Of a DNA stretch of 64,000 nucleotides, positions 1 to 10,600 are shown in pieces. Position 1 is the stretch's first letter. Every line of letters begins with the position of its first letter. Where the stretch lies: assembly GCA_936450465.1 (NCBI GenBank), contig OW388291.1, positions 83,961,436-84,025,435 of the forward strand. The letters are read 5' to 3'. This DNA is from Gibbula magus (Eukaryota > Mollusca > Gastropoda > Trochida > Trochidae). The translations under genes were made by a program, and so were the position numbers. The notes below the pieces were generated by a model, which was not told where the DNA came from, searched no databases, and saw only the letters and a program-made list of their open reading frames with translations.

Positions 1-1502
1 TTCAGGGTCTTCACTCGGAACGGCGTGTACGACAACATCTGGTCGGCCCGATCAACACCTCCCATGTACTTGTTGTACGTTGTTACAATGCGCGGCTTGA
101 GAACTGGTTCCCCTGTTGCCCGGTTCTTCTTCCCTGTTTGTTCAAGTTGTGTATCTTCAACAGTAGACATGAGAAGCACTGATTTTCTATCTTCGTAGCG
201 AAGAACGAGTAGGCCATGGTTGTGAGAAACTGTCATGTCCCCTTGCTTGGCTTTCTTTTTAGGTTTCTTGACTGAATCAGGAAGTCCCTTTCGATTGGCT
301 CTCAACGTCCCCGTGGCACCTATTCCCCGCTCCCACAAATTTATGTACAGATTTGTGGACGAATAGTAGTTGTCCATAAAGATGTGATGCCCCTGTCCAA
401 CGTAGTCGTTCACCAAGTCCATGACTACATCATAAGTTTTGCCACCTTCAGAAACCGGTTCATTCGTTTTTCCAGTGTAGAGTTTGAACTTGCAAACGTA
501 TCCGTTGTGCGAGTCACACAACATGAAAGCCTTTATCCCATACTTCTTAGGCTTGTCGGGAAGATAAACTTTGAAAGATAAGTTACCTTTCCAGGGCACC
601 ATGCCCTCGTCGACTGAAATGTTTTGATGCGGTTTATACACTCTTGAAAAACGGTGAACTATCCGGTTATACAAGTGTCCCAGTTTATTTATTGGTGAAA
701 AGCACGGGGTGTTACGGCCCGGCATCCTCCTGTTGTCAGCCAAGTGTAGGTAGGTTATAAGAAGCCAAAACCTGTCTCGGGGCATGCACTTGGCGAAGAA
801 AGGCGTTGAGGTAACATCACTTGTTGACCAGTAATCAGCAAAGTTTCTCTGCACAACCAATGACATGGCAATTGTCATGGCTACAAATACCTTCATCTCT
901 TCTGCATTAGTGTCTTGCCACTGTTGCATTCTTGAACGGGGTCTTAGAATTTTGTCCTCCATTGCTTGTTTGAAATATCTATTGGTTTCCGTTGCCATAT
1001 CCTCATAGTCATCATTATGTATAAACAAATTGAAAAAGTCAATAGGTTCAGGGTTCTCAGGAAGTTCTATGAACTGGCGCAACCCAGTTTGACCAGTGAA
1101 AGGCAAGTTTACACGTGGCCGCGGACCATCCACCCACTCATCAAACGTCTGTGAATTATCATGATTATATTGTGGTATTTCGGCAAACTCCTCCTCAAAA
1201 CCACTAAAGTCTTCTTCGGTGGAATTACCGGCGGCTAGAATCTTTCTGGCAATCTCTGTCTCTATATCACTCAGAGCATCTGTGTCACCATGTTCACTAT
1301 CTATTACAGTGTCCCGATCATATGCATCATCACTGTCTAAACCACTGCTACCATCACTGTCAGTTGACTCCATATCAGAGGCTTCATCAGCATGGATCTC
1401 GTTGATGAAGTCGTCGTCGCTTGTAACGGCTTCAAAGCTGCGTGTCCTAGTATGCAACGTCCTAGGCCGTCGCAGGGCCTTGCGTCCACGTCCGCGCAGC
1501 AT
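1..1502 (-). CDS. piggyBac-type transposase, 3' end cut by window edge
   Basis: Uninterrupted minus-strand reading frame of 500 codons running off the left edge. The ATG at 1502-1500 is followed by a basic stretch (MLRGRGRKALRRPRT) and a long acidic Ser/Asp-rich N-terminus, as is usual in this family. The catalytic triad of the piggyBac RNase H-like fold is visible: D298 in SVDEGMVPWKG, D377 in FMDNYYSS and D484 in GGVDRADQML, with spacings of 79 and 107 residues, close to the 78 and 101 of the founding cabbage-looper enzyme. The family excises and inserts DNA at TTAA by a hairpin mechanism without leaving a footprint. The C-terminal Cys-rich zinc-binding tail would lie outside the window. 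A CAG splice-acceptor-like site lies 11 bases upstream of the ATG (1514/1513), so a 5' UTR intron is possible. No stop or frameshift is seen, so the gene may be recently active. A domesticated PGBD-like gene is less likely, given the intact element end at 4013. Confidence 0.93.
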   Translation of the reverse strand, partial: MLRGRGRKALRRPRTLHTRTRSFEAVTSDDDFINEIHADEASDMESTDSDGSSGLDSDDAYDRDTVIDSEHGDTDALSDIETEIARKILAAGNSTEEDFSGFEEEFAEIPQYNHDNSQTFDEWVDGPRPRVNLPFTGQTGLRQFIELPENPEPIDFFNLFIHNDDYEDMATETNRYFKQAMEDKILRPRSRMQQWQDTNAEEMKVFVAMTIAMSLVVQRNFADYWSTSDVTSTPFFAKCMPRDRFWLLITYLHLADNRRMPGRNTPCFSPINKLGHLYNRIVHRFSRVYKPHQNISVDEGMVPWKGNLSFKVYLPDKPKKYGIKAFMLCDSHNGYVCKFKLYTGKTNEPVSEGGKTYDVVMDLVNDYVGQGHHIFMDNYYSSTNLYINLWERGIGATGTLRANRKGLPDSVKKPKKKAKQGDMTVSHNHGLLVLRYEDRKSVLLMSTVEDTQLEQTGKKNRATGEPVLKPRIVTTYNKYMGGVDRADQMLSYTPFRVKTL

Positions 1503-2830
1503 TCTGCTTCAACCTGTAAATGATTGAAAATGCGTTAGATGTATGCAACATATAACATGTGATTAGAGACAATAAACATACAGAGATAATGAATGTGAGC
1601 TTCATGGACGTTCATTTGCCAGTTTCAGAACCTCCCGGCGCATCTAGGACGACTGCGCCGCAAGCGCCGACGGCTTCTGACATCGCGCCGATTTTTCCGA
1701 CGCATATGTCAAACGGACCATTTTCTGATTTCCTCGGCGACGTGTAGCACCGGGCGCGAGGCCCGGAAAATAAACTACTATGTCAGGGAAGCTCGGGTTG
1801 TCAGTTGCCGAATGACTTCTCTTTTCGAGAAGCAGAGCATCCAAGGAGCGGTCTCTCGAGGCGGAGCCCGGACCCATGGGAGCAAACTCCCATGCTCTCC
1901 GGGAATTCCCGTCCCCGTCTTCCGCGGCGGACCCCGGATTCAATCGCGGGACAGGTTTCCCATGTTCTCTTTTGAGAACGAGAGACTCCGAGGAACAATC
2001 CTATGGGACGAACCCCGGATTCTATTGGGAATGGGTTCCCATGCCCTCTCGACATATATAGCAGAAACCTTCATACCTCGGAATGACACGAACCTTTATT
2101 TCAAAGTAGAAACAAAAAAATAATTTGCACAAAAAGTTTGGGGGGTGGCGACCAAAAGCGGGGGGGTCCTCGCACCCCCCGGTAGATATTTATACTTGTG
2201 GGTCGGTCCCGAAGATGACGGACCACGCCCATGTTCATGGGAATTTTTTCTCATTATGTCATGGCGAATCCCGTCGGAAATTCCCCTGCTCACGAAAAAA
2301 CTAATACCTAAAAAAGTAATTGTGATACAAAAGAACTTTGGTAATAAAAGTGGTGAGGAATCAAATTCTCCATCTGCTCAGTTCAGTCCGCTACACATAT
2401 AAATAATTCTTCAAATCTTATTGAATGAAACGTCTTTTATTCAATAATGTAAAAGATAAAATAATAAATTCAATTCAAATGGTTTGGAAAGGTGCGCCCT
2501 CGCATTTGAATTTTAGAAATAAAAACCTTTCGCAAATGGCATCAGTAACAAAAATGTTCACGCATTTTTAGAAACTCCGAAAAGTGAAATATTTTCCTGA
2601 GAAAATATTCCCACGAAAAGGCTTTTCCCCGAGCGGCGGGTCCCGTACTCAAATATATTTTCACTTTTATGTTATAATTTTTTTTCCAATACTGGAAACA
2701 AAATTCCGTCATGACAGTTGTTCATCGTTTATAAAGCTCTATATTTGCGTATCAAAAGAACAGTATTTTAGTTATATATTATCATACTTCTTCACTTATG
2801 CGTACATCAATATTGCGGCTCTTCGCGCAT
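1503..2830 (-). other. piggyBac 5' noncoding arm, GC-rich segment
   Basis: No credible gene. The part from 1630 to 2290 is GC-rich, unlike its surroundings, and carries short inverted repeats such as CATGGGAG/CTCCCATG near 1874-1893 and repeated CCCGGATTC motifs near 1935 and 2012. The small reading frames on both strands here overlap one another and resemble no known family. A 5' UTR exon and the transposase promoter are expected in this arm but cannot be placed. Confidence 0.4.
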
Positions 2831-2833
2831 GCA

Positions 2834-3485
2834 TAGTTCTTCCCAAAAACATGCGCATTATATCTGGAATTAAAGACAATGTTTTTCTCTTTACAATGAT
2901 GTAAAAATTATAAAAATCGGACTTGCGGTTCAAAAGTTATGAAGTGCGAAAATTATACCTTTTGGCGCGGCGCTTTGCGCATGCAGAGTTCTTCCCGAAA
3001 ACATGCGCATTATACATGGAATTGAAGACAATGTTTTTCTCTTTACAATGATGTAAAAATTATAAAAATCGGACTTGCGGTTCACAAGTTATAAAGCCTG
3101 TAATGATGGTATATGCTAAGAGCGCCACTTATTCAAAGCCGAATATCACCTTCTGCGCGACACCTGGCGCATCAAAAGTTATTGCCGAAAATACACGTAT
3201 TTTATATGGAATTGAAGACAATTCTTTTATCTATATACTGATAAAAAAATTATGAAAATATCCCAAGTAGTTTCTTAGAAATAGAGCGCCGAGGCATGTT
3301 GGGGTAAATGCGCCACATGTATCAAAATTCAAAAGTGCGAAAGTCGGCTATCTCTGTGCGATTGCTGTATTTTCAGTTATGTTAGCGCAATTGCGATTTT
3401 TATATGGGAATAAAGGCCATTCTTTCCTCTTTATTTTGGTATAAAAAAAATGAAAACAACCAATTGGTTCATATGATACGAAGTG
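2834..3485. repeat. four diverged ~150-200 b direct repeats inside the piggyBac arm
   Basis: A block beginning near GTTCTTCCC and containing ACATGCGCATTAT, GGAATTGAAGACAATG, TTTCTCTTTACAATGATG and ATCGGACTTGCGGTTC occurs at about 2834-2945 and again at 2981-3095 with few differences. It recurs in decayed form at about 3165-3285 and 3370-3485. The decay gradient runs toward the element terminus. Confidence 0.75.
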
Positions 3486-3528
3486 CGAGAGAAAGGTAGC
3501 TTATCGCAATATCTTCCCGTAATTAGAA

Positions 3529-3608
3529 GCTATCTGCCCATGTGGCGAGATGCGAGACAGATAAGCATAGGCTATCTGCCCATGTGGCGGGATGCAAGAC
3601 AGATAAGC
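3529..3608. repeat. two 38-b subterminal repeats of the piggyBac element
   Basis: Copies at 3529-3566 and 3571-3608 differ at only two positions and are separated by four bases. Each begins GCTATCTG and ends CAGATAAGC, so each can fold into a hairpin. Short subterminal repeats are transposase-binding sites in other piggyBac elements; that role here is inferred. Confidence 0.75.
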
Positions 3609-3930
3609 CTGTACGGGCCTATCTCACCCCGGGGCAGTGCAGACACTTAGGTGCTAATTAGCCGCCGGGCAGTGTAGCCATCGGAGCGAAGCAGGACAAA
3701 ATTGGCCTTTTGTAAAGCTAATTATCGATGCGTTACGGGTCAACAATGCACACGCAAATTGGTGTGAATTTTGCTGGACGTTCTGACCAGACACTGAAGA
3801 AAGTTTTATTCTCATTGCGGGCTGCGAGGCATAAATACAGCCATTCTCATGCAGCGAGTCGCGGAAACAATCGACTCGGGACCCGGTATGGAGGCTAGCC
3901 CAGTACATAGACAGGCGTGAATTCTTCTAA

Positions 3931-3975
3931 GTAAGCGATCCGGGATCCGTACTGGAGTACCTACGAATCGCTTAT
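3931..3975. repeat. subterminal inverted repeat
   Basis: TAAGCGAT near 3932 and ATCGCTTA near 3967 form the arms of a hairpin that also contains GTACTGGAGTAC. It sits about 40-80 bases inside the element terminus at 4013. Confidence 0.55.
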
Positions 3976-4013
3976 AGCCCGCCCGGATTATTCCGTCGCC
4001 CGCATGTTAAGGG

Positions 4014-4017
4014 TTAA
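4014..4017. other. TTAA target site of the piggyBac element
   Basis: TTAA directly follows the terminal GGG of the element (4011-4013). Another TTAA lies inside the terminus at 4007-4010. Confidence 0.8.
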
Positions 4018-4152
4018 AACGTAATTGAATAAAAACCTGGGAGTACAGAAACGCAGACATTTTCTTTTAAACTCAAAGGAATCAAAATATAGTGCGTACT
4101 GTACGCAATAGTTTGTAGACACGAGTGTAAACTTGTCACGAATGAATATCAG

Positions 4153-4276
4153 AACTCTACATCAGTGTTTGACATGTAAACCGATGCCTCTGTTGTTTTA
4201 AGGTACAGGGATTCTGAATGGGTAAGGAGCTCATAAAACTCTACAGCAATGTTTGTTTGTGTAAAGCGAAGCCTCC
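4153..4276. repeat. 84-b-spaced direct repeat upstream of the hAT gene
   Basis: A segment starting AACTCTACATCAGTGTTTG at 4153 recurs as AACTCTACAGCAATGTTTG at 4237. Both are followed by a related GTAAA-cGA-GCCTC block, ending near 4276. This is the 5' flank of the hAT transposase (4018-4345). I could not find a convincing terminal inverted repeat pair for that element. Confidence 0.6.
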
Positions 4277-4345
4277 TTATCAATTTTAGTCATTTTATTG
4301 TCAGAATCTACCGTGTAAGGAGATTAGTATTCACATGTTATCAAA

Positions 4346-6637
4346 ATGGCGACTCCAGGCCGTGGTCGTAAAGCAACCAAAAGTGAACAAAAGAACAAGC
4401 TTGATGGTTATTTCCAGGCATTTAAAAGATCAGAACATGTTACAGATGCAGCAAGTATTTGTAAGGGAATTATTTACGATGTTATTGAGACAGTTTGTGC
4501 AAATAAACTCAAACGTCGGCATACCGGTGATAAAGTCACACAAAAAACCTTTTCCGAATGGAGAAAGAAATTCCCATGGTTACTTATCGATGAAACTGAA
4601 ATGAATATGAGCTGCACTGTGTGTCGAAAAATGAAAGTGTCATTAAAGCTAACAAATGTTTGGGCAAATCAAGGCACTAATAACATTCAGGTTTCCAGTA
4701 TCGTTCGTCACAACGATAGTCATGAACATAAACAAGCTAGTCAGCAGTCGATCATTGAAACAGACAAGGAGAAATATGAAGATGACACTGAGATAAACTT
4801 GACAGCTGTGAAGGATGTTTCTGGTGATGACCGCATATTGTTTAACACAATATACTATGTAGTCAAGTCGGATTTGCCATCAAGTAAAGTGAACGAATTG
4901 CTTGATTTACAAAGACAAAATGGACTTTCAATTTTGTACAAAAATGTTAGCTGGGATACAGTTTCAGACATCCAACAGTCAATATGTAATATGCTTACAA
5001 CATCTGTTGTAGAAGATATACAATCTTCACCTGTGTTTGGAATTATGCTTGATGAAAGCACAGACATTACAATTGACAAGCGTTTATCAGTATGTGTTAG
5101 ATACATCAACAAACAGGGGGAGGATATTACAACGTTTTTGTCGAATACACACTTGGATGATGGATGTGCAAACACTATCGTGAACAGTGTTGTTTCACAG
5201 TTTGAGAAACATGGGATATCATTATCAAAATGTACTTCTCTTGCCACTGATGGTGCAGCTGTAATGATGGGAAAGCACACTGGAGTAGGGAAACAGATGC
5301 AAGCGAAATATTCACCATTTTGTGTCCAGACACATTGTGTTGCACACAGGTTGAACTTAGCATGTGTTGATTCATTTAAGAAAAATGAATATCTGCTGAA
5401 ATTTAAAGAGAAATTTACAAGTCTTTATCTTTTTATGACTGGCTCAAGCAAGAGGACACTTGCACTGAAACAAATTCTGAAACTGTTGGAAGAACCGGAA
5501 CTTGCAGTCAAAGAACCACACTCCATTAGGTGGCTTGGACTGAAAACTGCTGTAGAAGCAGTTTATGAGTGTTACGCATCAATTTTGTCTGTTCTTTCCA
5601 AATTTGCGGAATAGAAAGTTGCATCTGCAAAGGGCCTATACAAGTATTTCAGCAATTACAAAGTTGTATTGACAGTTGCATTTATGCTTGATGTCCATAC
5701 CGAGCTTGCAGTCTTGAGCACTCAACTGCAAAAACAAGACATTCTGTTCAGTGAAATCCAGCCACTTCTTGAGGGAACAATAGTGAAACTGCAATCAATG
5801 GAGAGCACAGATGGGCAAGCTCTAGCTGATGTTAGAGTAAAGATAACCAAAGATGAAAGTGAAGAGGGTATGTCTGTAAAGTATTGTTCTGAAAACATAT
5901 CATTCAAAAAGACCATGGACACAGAATTTCAAAATCTGAGAAAGGAATATTTGAAAAAACTCTGCAAAAACATTAGAGATAGATTTAGGAAAGAAGATAT
6001 GCAAATGTTCACTGATTTCAGCAATGTACTTGAGCCTTTTACAGTGTGTTCAACTGAAGATGCTGAAAGTTCTGATGCTCTGGAACACCTAGCCGAGTTC
6101 TACGGCACACAGAAGAGAGTGCGCATCATTGAGGGTAACTTAATTGAAGGGATCCAAGAGAATATCCACACTGTACAGCCCCTTTTGGATAAAACTAAAT
6201 TGGAGGAAGAATGGCCAAGACTGCACGCTATGGTCAAGGGTGCATACAGTAAAATGAACATTCGACAATTGTGCAAGAGAATCATTTCCTTACACTGTTC
6301 GCTTCTGCCAAACTGTGTTACACTTGCTAGCATTGGTCTGTGTATGGCAGTTGCTAGTGTTGAATGTGAGCGTTCATTCAGTGCTCAAAACAGATTGAAA
6401 ACTAAGTTTAGGTCATCACTGAATTCAGCCAGTATGGACACTCTTCTCAAGATCAAGATGCTTGGTCCCAGTATGGGGAGCTACGACTGTTCATCTTCTG
6501 TTCACCACTGGCTAAGGAGAAAGAAAAGGAGAAAAGCCAGACTCACCAGCAAGTACAAACCTAAACCTCCCAAAATCAGGAAGGATAGTGTCAGCATGGG
6601 TAGTGTTTCAGACTGTGTCAAACCCAGAGTGCCATAA
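4346..6637 (+). pseudogene. hAT-family transposase (C17orf113/ZNF862-like) with one in-frame TAG
   Basis: A single 764-codon frame interrupted only by TAG at 5612-5614 (codon 423). The ATG at 4346 has a good context (aaaATGG). An N-terminal BED/TTF-like zinc finger is seen: WRKKFPWL, C90-x2-C93 and a late H122..H128 pair. The hAT RNase H-like core follows, with D236 in FGIMLDESTD, D302 in LATDGAAVMMG and then CVAHRLNLA. The C-terminal hAT dimerisation region is clear: VASVECERSFSAQNRLKT, then a basic tail. Vertebrate C17orf113, ZNF862 and KIAA1586 proteins descend from related transposases. Both halves keep conserved residues and no frameshift is visible, so inactivation is recent, or the TAG is a sequencing error or is read through. 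It is transcribed in the direction of the APMAP gene and lies upstream of it, presumably in its intron. Confidence 0.88.
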
Positions 6638-7437
6638 TAAGTTTTGACTGCAGGCAGGTGGAACAATTGTAAACAATGGTAAATCACCATCCTAATATGA
6701 TACTATTATCATGTGTGATCAACCAAGTTACATGAACAACATAAAGACTGGTTTAGTGTGACAAATAATGTTCCAGAAAACAGTGTTTCAAATGAGGATG
6801 GTTACGTTTTTTATTATCTGTATGATTATGATCATCATAGGTTCAGCTGTAACTGTAGCTGTTTGCAGGTTACATTACATGAAAAGTACACTAACATTGT
6901 GTACCATTGGTGATAAAGATTTTGCTTTCAGTGAGTCAGTGAATGCAGCAATATAATATCATCATAATTACTCCAGCTGTAATAAGTCCAACTAGTGCTT
7001 GCAGGTTTCACTGCAACAACTACATGATCATTACAACCAGTTATCCATTGTAGCATTGATGATGTACAGTTCCTTCTTGCTGGAACTATGACTGAGTGTC
7101 CATTGTGATTTACTTAGTTATTTTTTATTTTAGACTTTGTAAGAAGTTGAAAAGTAAGAAAACAGCATTAATTTCACTAATTGTCACAGTGGACACTCAT
7201 CTGTGGACAGTTCAAGAATGTTTCCATCAAGTTGACAGTTGTAATACATACATGGGAGAATGCAAAACACGTCTAGTAGACTTATCTAATTATTATGTGA
7301 AATAAGAACATCCAAGTTGAACACGTGACATTTATTCTTTCAAAATTGCATTACAAGATTGAAGTACATTCATTGCTTAATGCATGTTCAATACATTGAA
7401 GGCGATGTTTAACAGGCAATAACCCAATTGTGTAGAA
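6638..7437. other. 3' flank of hAT gene; no gene recognised
   Basis: AT-rich sequence. A 62-codon hydrophobic frame at 6768 could mimic a signal anchor, but it has no recognisable similarity to the expected APMAP N-terminus and no supporting splice context. Loosely repeated blocks containing TTGCAGGTT-CA and AGCTGTAA occur near 6845 and 6975. Confidence 0.4.
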
Positions 7438-7612
7438 TCATTCATTCATTCATTCATTCATTCATTCATTCATTCATTCATTCATTCATTCATTCATTCA
7501 TTCATTCATTCATCCATCCATCCATCCATCAATCCATTCATCCATTCATCCATTCATCCATCCATTCATTCATTCATTCATTCATCCATTCATTCATCCA
7601 TCCATTCATACC
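7438..7612. repeat. ATTC/ATCC microsatellite
   Basis: Some forty tetranucleotide units, first pure ATTC and then mixed ATTC and ATCC. It ends about 50 bases before the splice acceptor of the first recognised APMAP exon. The His-Ser-Phe-Ile frame across it is an artefact. Confidence 0.97.
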
Positions 7613-7663
7613 CGTGAGGATACAGCAGCTGATCCAGTTGATATTCTACCTGTTTGTCCCCAG

Positions 7664-10600
7664 ATCACCTTTACACAGGAACTTTGGATGGGAAGATCCT
7701 TGACATCTACCGCGGCGAAACTCGAGTGTTGGCACGTCTGGGACAGGAGCCTTGTGGTGAGGTACCAATCTGTGGATCGTTAGTCTGACCAAGTTGAAGT
7801 TCTCACTAATGAAGGGTTTACAGCTCTATAATTCTTCATCAAATGTTCCACTGTGTTACTTTCAAGATATAGATCATAATGACATTACAACTAATAAGTT
7901 CTAAAGGGGATATTTTATTCTTTCAACAATATGATTAAGAAGAGCCTCTCTGATTTCATTTTCACAAACATAACCTGAGTGCTTCTGTTCCTGCCACGGC
8001 TTGAGTGGTTCAGCTTCAATTAAGAGGCTCAGGGTTCGAATCCTGCCAGGGGCACGGCAATTTTGTCTGCAGTGGAAAAATGTTCAACATGCAGTAAGGT
8101 TTGGGTGCAACGCAACACTGAATTTCAGTGTAGTACAATCCATGGTATGCTAGTTCCAGACGTTGCTCTCAGGTTTCACTACAATGCATCGCCACCATTG
8201 CGTTGTGGGCTCTCTCATTGCAATACTAGCAGCCATGATATAAGTGAAATACTCTTGAAAGCGGTGTCAGACTCAAATGTTTTGCATAAGGATTCCCATT
8301 TAGCTCATCACACCCACAGTGATGTTACTTGTTGGTAAAATCTTGCCTGTTGAAGAAACAAGTAAGTTAAGCTAATATTGCATTATCATTTCTGATCAAC
8401 ATCAGATTTGAGCATTCTTTCAAATCAAGCTAGAGATGAATTCAATAAGATATCATTTCTTTATTATCCCCCGCCACGAAGTGGAAGGGGGATATAGGTT
8501 TGTGTCCGTCCGTCCGTGTGTGTTTGTGTGTGTGTGTGTGTGTGTCCGTCCGCTATAAAGGGGATAGCTTTTCTCAGAAACTATTTAAGATAGGACAACC
8601 AAATTTGGTGTGTGGCTTGTGGACATTGATACCTCGATGGAGTTCGAAAATAAGAACCGTGTGATTATTTTTTCCGGTGTTATTGCCCTTGTTCCGGATG
8701 TTTGGACTCGGTTCATGATATATCTAAAGGGGACAGCTTTTCTCAGAGACTATTTAAGATAGGATTACCCAATTTGGTGTGTGGCTTGAGGGCATAAGTA
8801 CCTTGATGGAGTTCGAAAATGAGAAGCACATAATTAATCTTTGCGGAGTTATTGCCCTTGTTCTGTATATTTAGACTCTGTTCAAGGTATCACCAAAGGG
8901 GATAGGAAAATCAAATTTGGTGTGTGGTTTAAAGCCATCGATACCTTGATGGAGTTCGAAAAAAAGAAGCATGTGATTATTTTTTCCTGAGTTGTTCCCC
9001 TTGTTCCGCTTTTTCGACTCTGTTTCAAGTATCCAAGGATATAGCTTTTCTCAGACATTGTTAACATGAAATCAGTTGTGTGGCTTGAGGATATCGTTAC
9101 CTTAATGGAAAGAAAATGAGAAGCGCACAATTATTTCTTCTTGAATTATTGCCCTTGTTCTCATTTCTTGTGTCTGGCGGGGGATGTTGATGACTATGTC
9201 TTCTTGTTCTCAACGTAAACGATTTCTGGGCTAGTTGCTTTGGACAAAATCCTTATAAATTCAAGTTAAATACATCCTATCCACAGTTCTTCATTTACTA
9301 AAGTTCAGAAAGGTTTGTGTTGAAGCAGTTAAAAAGTCATAATAGTTACAGCTTTTAAGTTCTAACCAGTGCCCGTAGTACAAGAGCCGATTTTAGAAAT
9401 AGGATAAGTTTTTTCATTATGCAAATTATTTCATCTGATTTCTACTCCCTGTCAATTAGGAACGCATAACAGACAATGTTTATTTGACCATATGGCTAAC
9501 CCCTAACTTGCGAATCAGCCTTCGTCTGAGATGGAAGTCCTACATTCATATTATTCTGTAGGTGAACCCCAGAAATGTTTTTCTCACAGCCGATGAGACA
9601 CTGGCCAATTGGACGGTACTTTAACTTGTGTCAATGTCTAGGTAATTTGGCTAACAGCGCCAATTAGTGCCAAAGGCAAAATTAACTCCATATAGTAATA
9701 AAAACCATAATAATACATAATAATTTTTAAAATATTTTGATATCCTCGATATTTCTGTATTGTTGTTTCCGGTTTCAACATCGTGAGTTCGTCAATCGAG
9801 CTTCAAAATTTCTTCTGAAACATAGCCCTTGTGTATAAGACGACCCCCTTCTTTGACCCCCTATTTCCTGGTATAAAAAAGTTGCCTTATACACAGTAAT
9901 ATACGGTAAGTAATTTGGCTGACAGTGCCAATTAGTGCCAAAGGCAAAATCTGGGGGCAAGCTAGAGGGTCTGAATATTCTGCCACGGTAAGAGGGTAAT
10001 GTAACATACTGGGTATAGCAACTTCAGGGTAAACAGTAACATAACATAACTGGCAAGGTACCAAATAATTTTAAAATAGCTCATATATATAATAGCGATA
10101 ACTTTTAGAATACAACATGCCTTTTTATGGGTAAAGGATTCCATGAAGCTGAATCAATTATCGACATAAATAAGTACTACAGATGCTCTCATTGTCTTCT
10201 GTTCCTGAACTTGGAGCTATGGACGAGTTCAGAAAGAAGGTGTGTCTATGGTTGCAGGTGGTGAAGAGAACGAGCCGACATGTGGCCGACCTCTCGGCAT
10301 GAGACTCGACAAGGACGGATATCTGATCGTTGTCGATGCGTATCTGGGTTTATTTAAGATCAATGTTGCTACAGGTGAGTGTACATCAAAAGAAAGGAAC
10401 ATTAAAAGTTATATAATTATACTCATGTTTATGAAATAACGGGGGTATTACCCGGGTATAGAGCATTCATCCTGTCCGTCCTTTCCATCCTGAAACTTTG
10501 TCCAGAGATATTGATACACTAAGTCTTGTCATTCATTTATGAAGAGCTTATCTTCCAAATTGTACATGCTAGCTTCACCAGCACAAGGCCAGTACGCTAA

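Larger units (their letters stand above)
1..4013 (-). mobile_element. piggyBac DNA transposon, left end outside window
   Basis: The transposase frame (1-1502) is followed by about 2.5 kb of noncoding sequence ending in ...CGCATGTTAAGGG at 4013, directly abutting TTAA (4014-4017). piggyBac elements end in CCC/GGG against a duplicated TTAA, so this fixes the terminus that lies 5' of the transposase. Read inward, the terminus starts CCCTTAACATGCGGGCGACG. The matching left terminus and second TTAA lie to the left of the window. The noncoding arm carries a diverged tandem repeat (2834-3485), two 38-base subterminal repeats (3529-3608) and a subterminal inverted repeat (3931-3975). Confidence 0.85.
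7757..10257. other. APMAP intron with several repeats
   Basis: Begins GTGAGG and ends TTGCAG. Contents are a tRNA-like head (7993-8055), a tandem-unit element (8463-9188) and a pair of near-identical ~40-base blocks (9640-9950). I see no exon in the rest. Confidence 0.6.

Noticed and set aside
1644..2402. Overlapping small frames on both strands 5' of the piggyBac transposase
   Set aside because: Frames shadow one another in GC-rich noncoding sequence with inverted repeats; no family resemblance.
6768..6956. Hydrophobic 62-residue frame as possible APMAP membrane anchor
   Set aside because: No similarity to the APMAP N-terminus, wrong spacing to the next exon and no donor in the required phase 1 context.
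7428..7703. Reading frame of repeated His-Ser-Phe-Ile
   Set aside because: Pure translation of the ATTC microsatellite.
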